From: Bacteroidota bacterium
GTDB lineage: Bacteria > Bacteroidota > Bacteroidia > Bacteroidales > WCHB1-69
DNA: 64,000 nucleotides
Assembly: GCA_017860455.1 (NCBI GenBank)
Contig: JAGDMF010000010.1
Location: 40,223 to 104,222 of the forward strand
Reading direction: 5' to 3'
In this document: positions 7,145-16,147 of the stretch, one piece after another
How the letters are laid out: every line of letters begins with the position of its first letter
Position numbering within the stretch: position 1 is the stretch's first letter
The notes under the pieces: model-generated
Databases searched by the model: none
What the model was told of the DNA's origin: nothing
Seen by the model: the letters and a program-made list of their open reading frames with translations, nothing else
Made by a program: the position numbers and the translations under genes

Positions 7145-8431
7145 TTAAGATTTCACTATCTTTTTTACAACATATTGATTTTTAGAGTTTTGTATTTTTA
7201 ACAAATAGAGAGATGGGGGATATTCAAATTTTTGATTCCATCTTGAGCTTCCACTTTCAAAATAATTGGTTGTTTTTTCAAGCAATTGCCCACTTAAAGA
7301 ATAGATCTCAAACGTTAACTGATCGGGTTGATCTAGTTGTATTTCCATACTAATCTGATCCTGAACAGGATTGTTCACATTAACCTGAATAACAGAGGCA
7401 AAATCCTGAACAGAAACGGTATAGTCAATAGCAAATTGCAAAATAACAGGTAAGTGATCGGACAAATTATATAATGCATTGGCGATAGAATCAGGTACAG
7501 ATGTATTGGTAGGGTTATTGATAGATCCATTGAATCTTTGCCCATCTTGTCCTAATGCCATATAAGAGTCATTGATAGATCTCACTTTCTTGCTTCCGTA
7601 GTAAATGTATGGGGAAACCAATATGAAATCAAAACGATCATCCATTCCTCCGGTTGAAAAGCAACCATTATCAGATGATGTATGGGTTGATTGAGTATGA
7701 ATATTTGCAAATTGGGAAGAATTATTCCAATTTCCGGATTGGTTGATGGGATCATAAAAGCGATAAAGTGTATTGGAATAATTGATCAGATTCTGGTATG
7801 CGATTTCTGAAGAGGAGTAGAGGTTAAAATCCCCGGAAAAAACATAATTGCTGGCTGCGCCCATTTGTTCTAATTTCGTCATTAAAGCCTGGGTTTGTTG
7901 TCCTCTGACAATGGCTTCTGCATCTGAACTACCTGCTTTTAAATGCGTTACAATAAAAGTGATAAAAATGGTATCCCCATTGGCTAACTGAGGGGTTTTA
8001 TAATACATTTTGTATGCATTAATATCTCTAACACTGGTTGTTACATAAAAAAAGGAGTGATACCCCAATTTTCTGGAATCGTAGTAAACCATATTGGCAA
8101 TCGATCCACCTGAGAAATTGGTTAGGGGACAATTTTGATAATAGGTTACTCCATCTGTATTCAATGCATTATTTTTGATTCGATCCACATAGGTTGACTG
8201 ACTTCCTATTTCATTGACACTTAAAATATCGGGTTGAACATATTTGATGATTTTTTTAAGGTTCATATCCTTATCGTTCAGATAGGAGGAAGTCACGGTA
8301 CATCCGGATGGAACTGCCGTTGTATAATACATCAGATTATACTGCATCATTTTAATAGTATCTACTTGACTATATGAATTATAAAAAAATAAAGCGATGA
8401 AAGCCAGTGTTAAAAATTTTTGTTTTTTCAT
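7145..8431 (-). CDS. T9SS-secreted endonuclease/exonuclease/phosphatase family protein
   Basis: A 428-residue protein with a signal peptide (about 1-21). The central region (about 24-335) shows EEP-superfamily marks: SVNEIGSQS near residue 97 (metal-binding Glu), FSGDFNLYSSS near 200 and NLSDHLPVILQF near 323 (catalytic Asp-His). The C-terminus (about 345-428) is a T9SS sorting domain ending YLLKIQNSKNQYVVKKIVKS. The likely role is an extracellular nuclease or phosphodiesterase, perhaps for DNA or phosphate scavenging; the substrate is not determined. It lies alone between the EF-G paralog and ssb. Confidence 0.85.
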   Translation of the reverse strand: MKKQKFLTLAFIALFFYNSYSQVDTIKMMQYNLMYYTTAVPSGCTVTSSYLNDKDMNLKKIIKYVQPDILSVNEIGSQSTYVDRIKNNALNTDGVTYYQNCPLTNFSGGSIANMVYYDSRKLGYHSFFYVTTSVRDINAYKMYYKTPQLANGDTIFITFIVTHLKAGSSDAEAIVRGQQTQALMTKLEQMGAASNYVFSGDFNLYSSSEIAYQNLINYSNTLYRFYDPINQSGNWNNSSQFANIHTQSTHTSSDNGCFSTGGMDDRFDFILVSPYIYYGSKKVRSINDSYMALGQDGQRFNGSINNPTNTSVPDSIANALYNLSDHLPVILQFAIDYTVSVQDFASVIQVNVNNPVQDQISMEIQLDQPDQLTFEIYSLSGQLLEKTTNYFESGSSRWNQKFEYPPSLYLLKIQNSKNQYVVKKIVKS

Positions 8432-8460
8432 GTTTTTTTTTGGTGATTTTTTTTTGTTAA

Positions 8461-8487
8461 AAAAAGAGGAGAAAAACTCCTCTTTTT
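8461..8487 (-). terminator. ssb: Rho-independent terminator after ssb
   Basis: AAAAAGAGGAG-AAAAA-CTCCTCTTTTT is a perfect 11-bp hairpin 7 bp downstream of the ssb stop. It is followed by T/A-rich sequence on the minus strand. Confidence 0.8.
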
Positions 8488-8493
8488 GATGAT

Positions 8494-8931
8494 TTAGAAT
8501 GGTAGGTCATCTGAGACGAAATCGGTTTCCACATTGACAGGACTCGGTTCTGCATGTGGTGCATTGACCACTTTTTCAGCAGTAGGTTTATCCGCATCGT
8601 CTTGTTTAGAGCCCAACATAGTGAATGTTGTTGCTTCGATTTCGGTTACATACTTTTTCACTCCGTTATCTTCCCAGGATCTGGTTCGGAGTCTTCCTTC
8701 CAGGTAAATGAGTTTACCTTTCGTAAGAAATTTTTCAGCAATTTCAGCTAAATTCCGCCAGCACACAATGTTGTGCCATTCGGTTTGTTCCACTTTCTTG
8801 CCCTCCTTGTCTTTGTAGATTTCGGATGTTGCTAATGAGAAGGAGGCTTTCTTTGTTCCACCTTCGAAGGCTCTGACTTCAGGATCTTTTCCTAGTCGGC
8901 CAATGAGAATAACTTTGTTAATACCAGACAT
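8494..8931 (-). CDS. ssb: Single-stranded DNA-binding protein
   Basis: A 145-residue SSB. The N-terminal OB fold (about 1-110) begins MSGINKVILIGRLGKDPEVR and contains WHNIVCWRNLAEIAEKFLTKGK and YLEGRLRTRSW, all diagnostic of bacterial SSB. A short flexible linker leads to the acidic tip DDLPF, the peptide that recruits replication and repair partners. It binds single-stranded DNA as a tetramer in replication, recombination and repair. It is expressed from a nearby TAnnTTTG box and ends at its own terminator, separate from gldB upstream. Confidence 0.97.
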   Translation of the reverse strand: MSGINKVILIGRLGKDPEVRAFEGGTKKASFSLATSEIYKDKEGKKVEQTEWHNIVCWRNLAEIAEKFLTKGKLIYLEGRLRTRSWEDNGVKKYVTEIEATTFTMLGSKQDDADKPTAEKVVNAPHAEPSPVNVETDFVSDDLPF

Positions 8932-8954
8932 AGTAGTTTGTTTTTAGTACGCGA

Positions 8955-8962
8955 CAAAGATA
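8955..8962 (-). promoter_or_regulatory. Putative -7 element for ssb
   Basis: The minus strand reads TATCTTTG (TAnnTTTG) about 24 bp upstream of the ssb ATG. Confidence 0.6.
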
Positions 8963-9004
8963 ATAATTATTCTGAAAATAGGAGTGTGGTTTGTGCAAAA
9001 TTTT

Positions 9005-10054
9005 TTATTTTTTTACAACCGGTTTAAATGCTGATTTATTCAGGATCATTTGAAGATCTGTGGTTTGCATTAACTGCTCGAGTGTAATATTAGGATTGTT
9101 GTCCATATATGCTTTCACAATTTTCCATCCTAAAAACTGGCCAAATCTTCCGGGTGAAACATTTCCGAAAGGTTTTGTAAAAGGGGATTCCTGAATATAG
9201 TTTCTGAAAACACTCTCTTCCTGAGAAAAGAGTAAATTATTTTCAATCATATAAGTCCACACATTGGGATAGAATTGTTCTGCCCATTGATATTTTTCTT
9301 CTGAATAACCAATAATATCTTTTTGTGATTTTTGAGGTAACATCATTTCAGTAAAATAGAGTTTTTTTCCTTCAATAATCATACTTTCCATCACATTTGA
9401 AGGTGTTTGGTCAGGCAGATGTTTATACACTATTGCTTTTTTAAAAAGGTCCACCTCCATATAACTGCTATCCATTCTTTCAGAAATATATTTAGGGACA
9501 CCCAATTGATTATACTTGGAAAAATCTTTCCCTAAATAGTGATCTAAATTCAGAATAACATGTTGGTCATAGATATAAACCGAAGGAGTTTGAAAATCAA
9601 GACCGGTAATCAGTGTGATGATTTTAGGAATAGATTCTTTAGGAAAATAGACTAAGTAGTGGGCAAAAGCTTCTTTAAAACTATTTTCATAGGTTTCAAA
9701 ATTTCCATATTTTTTTTGTGTAAGATTATAAAGTTCAATAATTTTAGGATCTTTTAAATAATCTAAAAACTTTTGAACGAATAGGGTATCTGAAAAAAGC
9801 TGGGGATCAATTAAAAAGGAGGGATATTTTTGAGAAAGCATGGAAATACCTTGTGCAAAATGATCCGGATTCACTTTAAAAACATCCTGATCATATCTCA
9901 GAATATGGAGATGAACTTGCTTTTTGGCTTCTTTCAATTCAGAGGCTGAGATTTGAAGTTTTCTCTCTTTTGGTGTTCTAAAAACAAAAAACAGAACACC
10001 GGTTACCAAAAGGGCAACAACTACGACACTAATAATTATCTTTTTTTTACTCAT
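9005..10054 (-). CDS. gldB: Gliding motility protein GldB
   Basis: GldB family: YDQDVFKVN near the start of the mature region, LNLDHYLGKDFSKYNQLGVPKYI in the middle, and a conserved C-terminal FGQFLGWKIVKAYM. GldB is needed for T9SS function and gliding in Flavobacterium. I prefer the ATG at 10054 (MSKKK, 349 residues), 8 bp after the gldD stop, over the GTG at 10072 used in the ORF track. Residues 6-26 form one strongly hydrophobic segment with no cysteine, so this copy looks membrane-anchored rather than lipidated as in Flavobacterium. It is the last gene of the hppA-gldD-gldB run. Confidence 0.88.
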   Translation of the reverse strand: MSKKKIIISVVVVALLVTGVLFFVFRTPKERKLQISASELKEAKKQVHLHILRYDQDVFKVNPDHFAQGISMLSQKYPSFLIDPQLFSDTLFVQKFLDYLKDPKIIELYNLTQKKYGNFETYENSFKEAFAHYLVYFPKESIPKIITLITGLDFQTPSVYIYDQHVILNLDHYLGKDFSKYNQLGVPKYISERMDSSYMEVDLFKKAIVYKHLPDQTPSNVMESMIIEGKKLYFTEMMLPQKSQKDIIGYSEEKYQWAEQFYPNVWTYMIENNLLFSQEESVFRNYIQESPFTKPFGNVSPGRFGQFLGWKIVKAYMDNNPNITLEQLMQTTDLQMILNKSAFKPVVKK

Positions 10055-10062
10055 ACTACTGG

Positions 10063-10650
10063 TTATTTCCACTTCCAGGTTTCAATTAAATGTAAAACAT
10101 CTGTTTTTAAATAATTGATAACGGGTTGAAGGGAGTCATTATTGGGTGGAAAATTAAAATAAAGGGAAGCACTCACAAAATAACGGGTACTGTCTGTGAT
10201 CCAGAATTTGAGAGGAGTAGCAGCTCCTTTGCCAACCAATTCATACATTTGTCCATACACTTTTTCTTTGGTATCGCTGATATCCGAGTAAAGAATATCA
10301 TCCGCTTTTCTGCTCTCCACGTGGAACATCAGCATTTTCTCCTCATTTACAATGAGTTTCCGAAGATTATCTTTTAGGGGAAAAATGGACATTTTCAAAG
10401 ACACATTATATTGGGGATATTGAAGATCCATCCAGTATATTTTAGGTTCTTTTTCCTCAAAAGAAAACTGAGCATATTTGGAATATTCAAATGAAAAGGG
10501 TAGGAGAGAGTCCCATTTTTGATACTCCGGTTTTGGGGTTTCAATTCGAAAATATCCTTTTGGTTTTGCTGAAGTTGGTTGTTCTTTATGAATACAGGCA
10601 ACCACTAAGATTGCCTGTAATATGATTACTAAAATGATGATTTTTTTCAT
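10063..10650 (-). CDS. gldD: Gliding motility lipoprotein GldD
   Basis: A 195-residue lipoprotein with lipobox LVVAC at residues 15-19, followed by PKGYFRIETPKPEYQKW, the GldD signature region, and a conserved tail ending HLIETWKWK. GldD is an envelope lipoprotein required for gliding and stable T9SS assembly. Its ATG overlaps the hppA stop by one base (TAATG), so translation is probably coupled to hppA. gldB follows within 10 bp. GldD normally travels with ssb/gldE in Flavobacteria; ssb is nearby here, but no gldE is visible. Confidence 0.92.
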   Translation of the reverse strand: MKKIIILVIILQAILVVACIHKEQPTSAKPKGYFRIETPKPEYQKWDSLLPFSFEYSKYAQFSFEEKEPKIYWMDLQYPQYNVSLKMSIFPLKDNLRKLIVNEEKMLMFHVESRKADDILYSDISDTKEKVYGQMYELVGKGAATPLKFWITDSTRYFVSASLYFNFPPNNDSLQPVINYLKTDVLHLIETWKWK

Positions 10651-13070
10651 TATTCCTGTTCGTTTTTTATTCTCATGGAATAGAAAGATCTATAGGCAAA
10701 AACAAGACCAACCGCTAAAAACAGAATCCCAATTATAGGGGTAAAATCGAATGAATCTGTTGCCTTAGCTTCCTGTTTCATTAAAACGGCTATTTCTACC
10801 GCTAAAAGTCCAAATAAAGTAGAAAATTTGATGATTGGGTTAATAGAAACCGCTGTTGTGTCTTTATAAGGATCCCCAACGGTATCACCCACAACACAAG
10901 CTTCATGTAAAGGTGTGTTTTTCTCTTTCAAATCAACTTCTACCACTTTTTTGGCATTATCCCATGCACCACCTGCATTGGCCATATATAATGCCTGAAA
11001 TAATCCAAAAATGGCAATTGAAATCAAGTAGGATACAAAGAAATTCGGATCAAAGAAAGCAAAAGCTAAAGTCAAAGTAAAAATAACAATAAAAATATTC
11101 CACATCCCCTTAAGTGCGTACTGTGTACATATTTTCACCACTTTCTTCGAATCTTCAATATCTGCTTCCGTTTTATTAAGATTGATGTTTTTCTTGATAA
11201 ATTCAACGGCTCTGTAGGCACCAGCTGTAACAGCCTGCATGGAAGCTCCGCTGAACCAAAAAATCACGGCACCACCGGTTATAAAACCAAGAAGAACCGG
11301 GGCATCTGTAAGACTTAGTTTTAAAAGTCCCTGCGTTTTCAACATTAAAATAATAGCAAAAATCATGGTAGTAGCGCCCACAACAGCAGTACCTATTAAT
11401 ACCGGTTTTGCGGTTGCTTTGAATGTATTTCCGGCACCATCATTGGCTTCTAAGAAATGTTTTCCTCTTTCAAAATCAGGCGTAAATCCATAATCTCTTT
11501 CTATCTCCTCTTGTATTCCGGGGATTTTTTCCATTTGGGACAATTCAAAAACAGATTGTGCATTGTCGGTAACAGGTCCATAACTATCCACAGCAATGGT
11601 AACCGGGCCCATCCCTAAGAATCCGAAAGCAACGAGTCCAAAGGCAAAAATGGAGGAATATTCCCCAAAAAGTTCGAGTCCGTTTAAAGAAACAAAAAAT
11701 CCAAACACCATGAGGGCTACCATCAGCATACCGATCCAGAAAGCACTAAAGTTTCCGGCCACCATACCCGATAAAATATTGAGAGAAGGACCCCCTTCTC
11801 TAGAGGAGATAACCACTTCATTAACGTGGGCTGACTGGGAACTGGTAAATATTTTGGTAAATTCAGGAATAATGGCAGCAGCAAATGTTCCCAAACTGAT
11901 GATTGTAGCTAATTTCCACCACAGATCAGGCGTGTATTGTTCCTCAATACCCACCAAAGAGTTGTTGCTCAATAGTAAATAACTGATGATATAAGTAACA
12001 ATGATAGAAACAATGGAGGTTACCCAAACTAAAGCGGTTAATGGTCCTTCAAAATTAAAACGATCCACATTTTCGTAGCGGGCTTTGGCAACAATCTGAT
12101 TAATTTTATAGGAAAAAATGGAGGTAAACACCATTAAAATACGCATAGCAAATATCCAGACAATCAATAAACTTTGAAATTCAATCATAGTAGGCATCAC
12201 CAAAATGATGAAAGTGATAAGAGCAACACCGGTTACACCATACGTTTCGAAACCGTCAGCTGTTGGGCCAACACTATCACCGGCATTATCTCCGGTACAA
12301 TCGGCAATTACACCCGGATTTCTGGGATCATCTTCTCCGATTTTAAAAACAACTTTCATTAAATCGGCACCAATATCGGCAATTTTGGTAAAAATACCAC
12401 CTGCAATTCTTAATGCACTTGCTCCTAATGATTCCCCTATGGCAAAGCCTATTAAACAGGCACCTGCACTAGTTGCAGGCATGAATAACAAAATAACCAA
12501 CATTAATAGTAACTCTATGGTTATCAATAATAAACCAACACTCATCCCTGATTGTAATGGTAATGAGACCACATTCCAGGGTTTCCCCTTTAATGAAGCA
12601 AATGCTGTTCTACAATTTGCTAAAGTATTGATTCTAATACCAAACCAGGCAACCGCATAAGAACCTGAGATTCCCAGAATAGTCCACATTAGAATTAAAA
12701 ATACTTCCGGGATTGTCTTATGACTCAGAACGCCAAAATAAAAAACGATGGCAACCCCAATAATGACAAAAAGGATCATCAAAAATTTTCCTTGTTGAAC
12801 CAGATAGGTTTTACAAGTTTCATATATGATTTTGGCAATATTTTTCATTGATCCGTGAACCGGATGTTTTCTGATTTGTACTGCCTGATAGAGACCAAAA
12901 AATAAACCTAAAAACACAATGATGGAACCCCATAAGAGCAAATCCCAACCTGTAAATAGTTCATTAAAAAACTTTATATTTCTTAAATTCGGCAATACCA
13001 TATCCGCTTCGCTCGCTCGGACAAAAAAAGGAGTCAATAATCCTCCTAGAAGGAATAGCTTTTTCTTCAT
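10650..13070 (-). CDS. hppA: Membrane-bound ion-pumping pyrophosphatase
   Basis: An 806-residue, roughly 16-helix membrane pyrophosphatase that couples PPi hydrolysis to H+ and/or Na+ export. Diagnostic motifs are present: DIGADLMKVVFKIGEDDPRNPGVIAD, GDNAGDSVGPTADGFETYG, GPVTDNAQSVFELSQM, and the C-terminal GGAWDNAKKVVE with GDTVGDPYKDT. The GDNAGDSVGPTADGFETYG form is typical of the Bacteroidota branch, one of which was reported to move both Na+ and H+. The K+-dependence position reads GNTFKATAKP, with Lys where K+-dependent enzymes usually have Ala. It is first in the hppA-gldD-gldB run. Confidence 0.95.
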   Translation of the reverse strand: MKKKLFLLGGLLTPFFVRASEADMVLPNLRNIKFFNELFTGWDLLLWGSIIVFLGLFFGLYQAVQIRKHPVHGSMKNIAKIIYETCKTYLVQQGKFLMILFVIIGVAIVFYFGVLSHKTIPEVFLILMWTILGISGSYAVAWFGIRINTLANCRTAFASLKGKPWNVVSLPLQSGMSVGLLLITIELLLMLVILLFMPATSAGACLIGFAIGESLGASALRIAGGIFTKIADIGADLMKVVFKIGEDDPRNPGVIADCTGDNAGDSVGPTADGFETYGVTGVALITFIILVMPTMIEFQSLLIVWIFAMRILMVFTSIFSYKINQIVAKARYENVDRFNFEGPLTALVWVTSIVSIIVTYIISYLLLSNNSLVGIEEQYTPDLWWKLATIISLGTFAAAIIPEFTKIFTSSQSAHVNEVVISSREGGPSLNILSGMVAGNFSAFWIGMLMVALMVFGFFVSLNGLELFGEYSSIFAFGLVAFGFLGMGPVTIAVDSYGPVTDNAQSVFELSQMEKIPGIQEEIERDYGFTPDFERGKHFLEANDGAGNTFKATAKPVLIGTAVVGATTMIFAIILMLKTQGLLKLSLTDAPVLLGFITGGAVIFWFSGASMQAVTAGAYRAVEFIKKNINLNKTEADIEDSKKVVKICTQYALKGMWNIFIVIFTLTLAFAFFDPNFFVSYLISIAIFGLFQALYMANAGGAWDNAKKVVEVDLKEKNTPLHEACVVGDTVGDPYKDTTAVSINPIIKFSTLFGLLAVEIAVLMKQEAKATDSFDFTPIIGILFLAVGLVFAYRSFYSMRIKNEQE

Positions 13071-13118
13071 AGATTTCTGTTTTACATGTTTAATATTTGT
13101 TTTTCGTATTTATAGACA

Positions 13119-13126
13119 CAAAGTTA
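13119..13126 (-). promoter_or_regulatory. Putative -7 element for hppA-gldD-gldB
   Basis: The minus strand reads TAACTTTG (TAnnTTTG) about 50 bp upstream of the hppA ATG. Confidence 0.55.
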
Positions 13127-13180
13127 CACTATAAATTTCTAAATTTTTGTTAAAATTTTATAATAAAAATTTAACAGGAA

Positions 13181-13209
13181 AAAAAAGGAGCAAAATTTGC
13201 TCCTTTTTT
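13181..13209 (-). terminator. Rho-independent terminator of the MFS gene
   Basis: The hairpin AAAAAAGGAGCA-AAATT-TGCTCCTTTTTT lies just after the MFS stop at 13224 and can work in both directions because A/T runs flank both sides. Confidence 0.8.
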
Positions 13210-13223
13210 AAAATATTTTGGTT

Positions 13224-15077
13224 TTAACTTTTCTTATTTGGTAATTCCAATCCATACCCTTTTTTCTTATCTTCCACTTTCAGCCATAAACCTAAAAGTA
13301 AAGCAAGAACACCAAATGATGCAAATATTAACATCGGCGTTCTGTAGTTATAAAGTGTAGAACCTTCTACTGCAGCAATTTTATCAAGTCTTTGATTCAT
13401 ATCATTTAATTGAGCAACAGATTGTTTGTTCATATTTTCAACCATAGGTACAATAATTACTTCACTAGAAGCTGTTGAATCTTCATCACTTTTGCGATTA
13501 ACATATTTTTTTGCTTCATTTAGAGCTAAATAAGTATCAATTTCTGTTTGAAATTTAGAAATTCTATTGGTTCTTTTATCAATATTTCTATAGATAAGAT
13601 TTAAATCTGATAAGTTAATTGCAATTGAGTCATTTAGTCTTTTAGTGTAATTAACAACCAAAGCATCTTCTTTATGTTTGTAAGAAAATTCTTTTGTTTT
13701 AAATTGATCTTCATATTTTACCAAAGAGGAATCCATAGATTTTAAACTTAAACTATAATCCACCGAAATGTTTTTAATGGTATCCAATTCTGATTTAATC
13801 AAGGTTAAGTTTTTATTAACACCGGGATTTGTTGAGTCTAATGTAGTACCAATAATAATTGGAACAGCTAATAAACCAATATTTTGAATCCAGAAAATTA
13901 CAGAATATGCTGAACCTAAAACTTTATTATCCACTAATTTTGGAACGGATGGCCAAAGAGCTGCTGGTACCAATGAGAATGAAACACCTAATACTACAAT
14001 AGCTGCAATTGCAATAGGATAGGTAAAGTGTTCTGCTGGAGTTAAAGCAAAAATTAAGTGACATATGGTCATTAAAATGGCACCAATTATTAACATAGTT
14101 GCACCTTTTCCTTTAGTATCTAAAAAATATCCTAAAAGAGGTGTTAAAATCATTGCACCGATTGGGAAGTAAGAAAATAATGCACTTGCATCTTTAGATG
14201 AAATTTCCAATCTGGATGAAAGCATATCGGAGGCAAATTTTTGGAATGGGAAAATAGCAGAATAGTATAAAACACACAAACCTGCTACAATTAAAAATGT
14301 TTTAGAAGTGAAAATTTGACCTAAATCTTTAATGTGGAATGGATCCTCTTTTTCTAGTTCAATCTTTTCTTGTTTATCTAATTTAACATCAAGAAAATAA
14401 TAAATAATAAATGACAATAAACCAATCAAAAGAAAAGCTGTCATAATTAAAACTGGTCTTGCAACAAATTGTCCATCAGCAAAATATGGAGATAAACGGA
14501 AAACAGCAAATACGCCTAATCTTGCAATTGCCATCTCTAATCCCATGGCTAAAGCCATCTCTCTTCCTTTAAACCATTTTACAATTGTTTTGGAAACAGT
14601 GATACCGGCCATTTCAACACCAACCCCGAAAATAGCAAAACCTATACAAGCCAAAGTTGCAGATGCTGGAAGTGGTCCTATTTTAAATAAACCAAAAAAA
14701 TTAATTTTGAAACCATCTAATGCTTGGTATAAACCTGATTCCGGTTTGAACATATCAGATATACCGTACATTTTGATAGATGCACCTAATACCATTAATA
14801 ATCCTGCAATAATTGCTGTTCTTCTAACCCCAATTTTGTCCAAAATAATTCCGGAGAAAATCAACATAAAAGCAAAAACATTGAGGAAAAACTCTGATCC
14901 ACCTACTGTTCCGAAATCTTCAGAAGTCCAACCTTTTTTTGTTTCCAAAAGATCTTTTAATGGTGATAAAACATCAACAAACATGTATGCAAAAAACATG
15001 GTTAATGAAACAAGAATCAAGGCAAACCATCTCGCTGTTGCCGATTCTCTTAATGATTTAGTAATTTTTTCTGTCAT
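13224..15077 (-). CDS. MFS transporter with a large soluble insert before the last helix
   Basis: A 617-residue major facilitator superfamily protein. The N-terminal helices include the loop motif GIILDKIGVRRTA (helix 2-3 region) and a second DTKGKGATM-type loop in the C-terminal half. About residues 440-575 are hydrophilic, Lys/Asp/Ser-rich and probably coiled-coil (KSELDTIKNISVDYSL, NLIYRNIDKRTNRISKFQ). They sit between the penultimate and last membrane helices, whereas most MFS proteins have only a short loop there and total 400-500 residues. The substrate is unknown. The gene is monocistronic, with a -7 box at 15116 and a terminator at 13181. Confidence 0.85.
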   Translation of the reverse strand: MTEKITKSLRESATARWFALILVSLTMFFAYMFVDVLSPLKDLLETKKGWTSEDFGTVGGSEFFLNVFAFMLIFSGIILDKIGVRRTAIIAGLLMVLGASIKMYGISDMFKPESGLYQALDGFKINFFGLFKIGPLPASATLACIGFAIFGVGVEMAGITVSKTIVKWFKGREMALAMGLEMAIARLGVFAVFRLSPYFADGQFVARPVLIMTAFLLIGLLSFIIYYFLDVKLDKQEKIELEKEDPFHIKDLGQIFTSKTFLIVAGLCVLYYSAIFPFQKFASDMLSSRLEISSKDASALFSYFPIGAMILTPLLGYFLDTKGKGATMLIIGAILMTICHLIFALTPAEHFTYPIAIAAIVVLGVSFSLVPAALWPSVPKLVDNKVLGSAYSVIFWIQNIGLLAVPIIIGTTLDSTNPGVNKNLTLIKSELDTIKNISVDYSLSLKSMDSSLVKYEDQFKTKEFSYKHKEDALVVNYTKRLNDSIAINLSDLNLIYRNIDKRTNRISKFQTEIDTYLALNEAKKYVNRKSDEDSTASSEVIIVPMVENMNKQSVAQLNDMNQRLDKIAAVEGSTLYNYRTPMLIFASFGVLALLLGLWLKVEDKKKGYGLELPNKKS

Positions 15078-15115
15078 ATTATATAGTTTTATTTAATAAT
15101 TTTTTAAATAACCTG

Positions 15116-15123
15116 CAAACTTA
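15116..15123 (-). promoter_or_regulatory. Putative -7 element for the MFS gene
   Basis: The minus strand reads TAAGTTTG (TAnnTTTG) about 40 bp upstream of the MFS ATG. Confidence 0.55.
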
Positions 15124-15134
15124 ATCATTTTATT

Positions 15135-15359
15135 TCAATCTTTTTTGTTCTCTCTGTTTTTTCTTATTGAGTTGATTATCAAATCAAAAGAAATGTATCC
15201 AACTAAAATTCCAAAAATTGAAATGATAAAAATGTTGTTTTTTAGAAAATAATCGTCAAATCTTCCCACTTTCCACCAATAAATATCAGATAAAACAAGT
15301 CCTGATACAATTCCAATTATATGATAAATGGTCACATTTTTTTTAATAAATTCTTTCAT
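15135..15359 (-). CDS. Small two-helix membrane protein
   Basis: A 74-residue protein with two hydrophobic segments (about 12-28 and 42-63) and a basic C-terminal tail (IRKNRENKKD). Its ATG overlaps the upstream gene stop by 4 bp (ATGA), which argues for a real, translationally coupled gene. The layout loosely resembles the DUF6132 small-membrane family, but the usual cysteines are absent. Function unknown. Confidence 0.6.
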   Translation of the reverse strand: MKEFIKKNVTIYHIIGIVSGLVLSDIYWWKVGRFDDYFLKNNIFIISIFGILVGYISFDLIINSIRKNRENKKD

Positions 15360-16147
15360 TTTTTCTTCTCCTCTTCTAAAATTTTATAATATTCATAATC
15401 ACTATATTTTTTTCTAATCGCCATTATAATCTCTTCTGAAGACATTTTGATTATGTCATAATAACTAAATCTACAAAACATCATAAATTCCAATAATGGA
15501 GCACCTGTTAATCCTGTTATTTCTGATACCAGATCCCTGTTATATTTTGCCGGAACTTTATCCACTTCATCTTGTAATTCGTTTAACTCTCTGGCTAATT
15601 GAATATTCTGATACTTTTTATTGTATTTCTGATACAAATAAGTGATAGGTGATCCGGCAGGAGTGCCACTTAACATATTGGGTGGTCCTTGCGCATACTT
15701 GATATTCATCAGATCCATTTCTGATAATTTTGATCCTTCGACATATGTGTAAATTTCAGGTAATGGTGTATGAACAACATCTTTAACAAATTGTTTATAA
15801 TTAGGTGTTAATGCATATACGGTTACCTCTTTTAACATTATAGCTTTATAGTACAATGGTATATCTATTTGTCCAATTTTAATATCTTTACCTGATATAT
15901 AAATAATTAACTGTTTATAAATTGATTTAGAAATAATTATGGTATCATTTTGATGAACATCTAATTTAAAATTTCCATTTTTATCAGAATAGGTAAATTT
16001 TTTGGAAGTAAAGTTAAATATATTAACATCTTCAACAGGATAAAATGTTAAACCATCATAAACATTTCCTGAAATAGAGACTTGTTGTCCTTTTAATGAT
16101 AAAAAAACAATTGAAAAAAATAGAATAAATAGAGTTGCCTTTTTCAT
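15356..16147 (-). CDS. Exported CarboxypepD_reg-like domain protein
   Basis: A 263-residue protein with a signal peptide (about 1-20, ending LKGQ). An N-terminal carboxypeptidase-regulatory-like beta-sandwich (about 22-110) contains VSISGNVYDG, YPVEDVNIF and YSDKNGNFKL. The rest is helical and not recognised. Such domains are common in Bacteroidota envelope proteins, including as the N-terminal part of TonB-dependent receptors, but here no barrel follows. It forms a two-gene unit with the 74-residue membrane protein and faces the divergent gap before rpiB. Confidence 0.75.
   Translation of the reverse strand: MKKATLFILFFSIVFLSLKGQQVSISGNVYDGLTFYPVEDVNIFNFTSKKFTYSDKNGNFKLDVHQNDTIIISKSIYKQLIIYISGKDIKIGQIDIPLYYKAIMLKEVTVYALTPNYKQFVKDVVHTPLPEIYTYVEGSKLSEMDLMNIKYAQGPPNMLSGTPAGSPITYLYQKYNKKYQNIQLARELNELQDEVDKVPAKYNRDLVSEITGLTGAPLLEFMMFCRFSYYDIIKMSSEEIIMAIRKKYSDYEYYKILEEEKKK

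Noticed and set aside
10315-10328. CTCCACGTGGAACA half-site resembling parS
   Set aside because: Only the right half matches; the left arm has three mismatches, and it lies within gldD.
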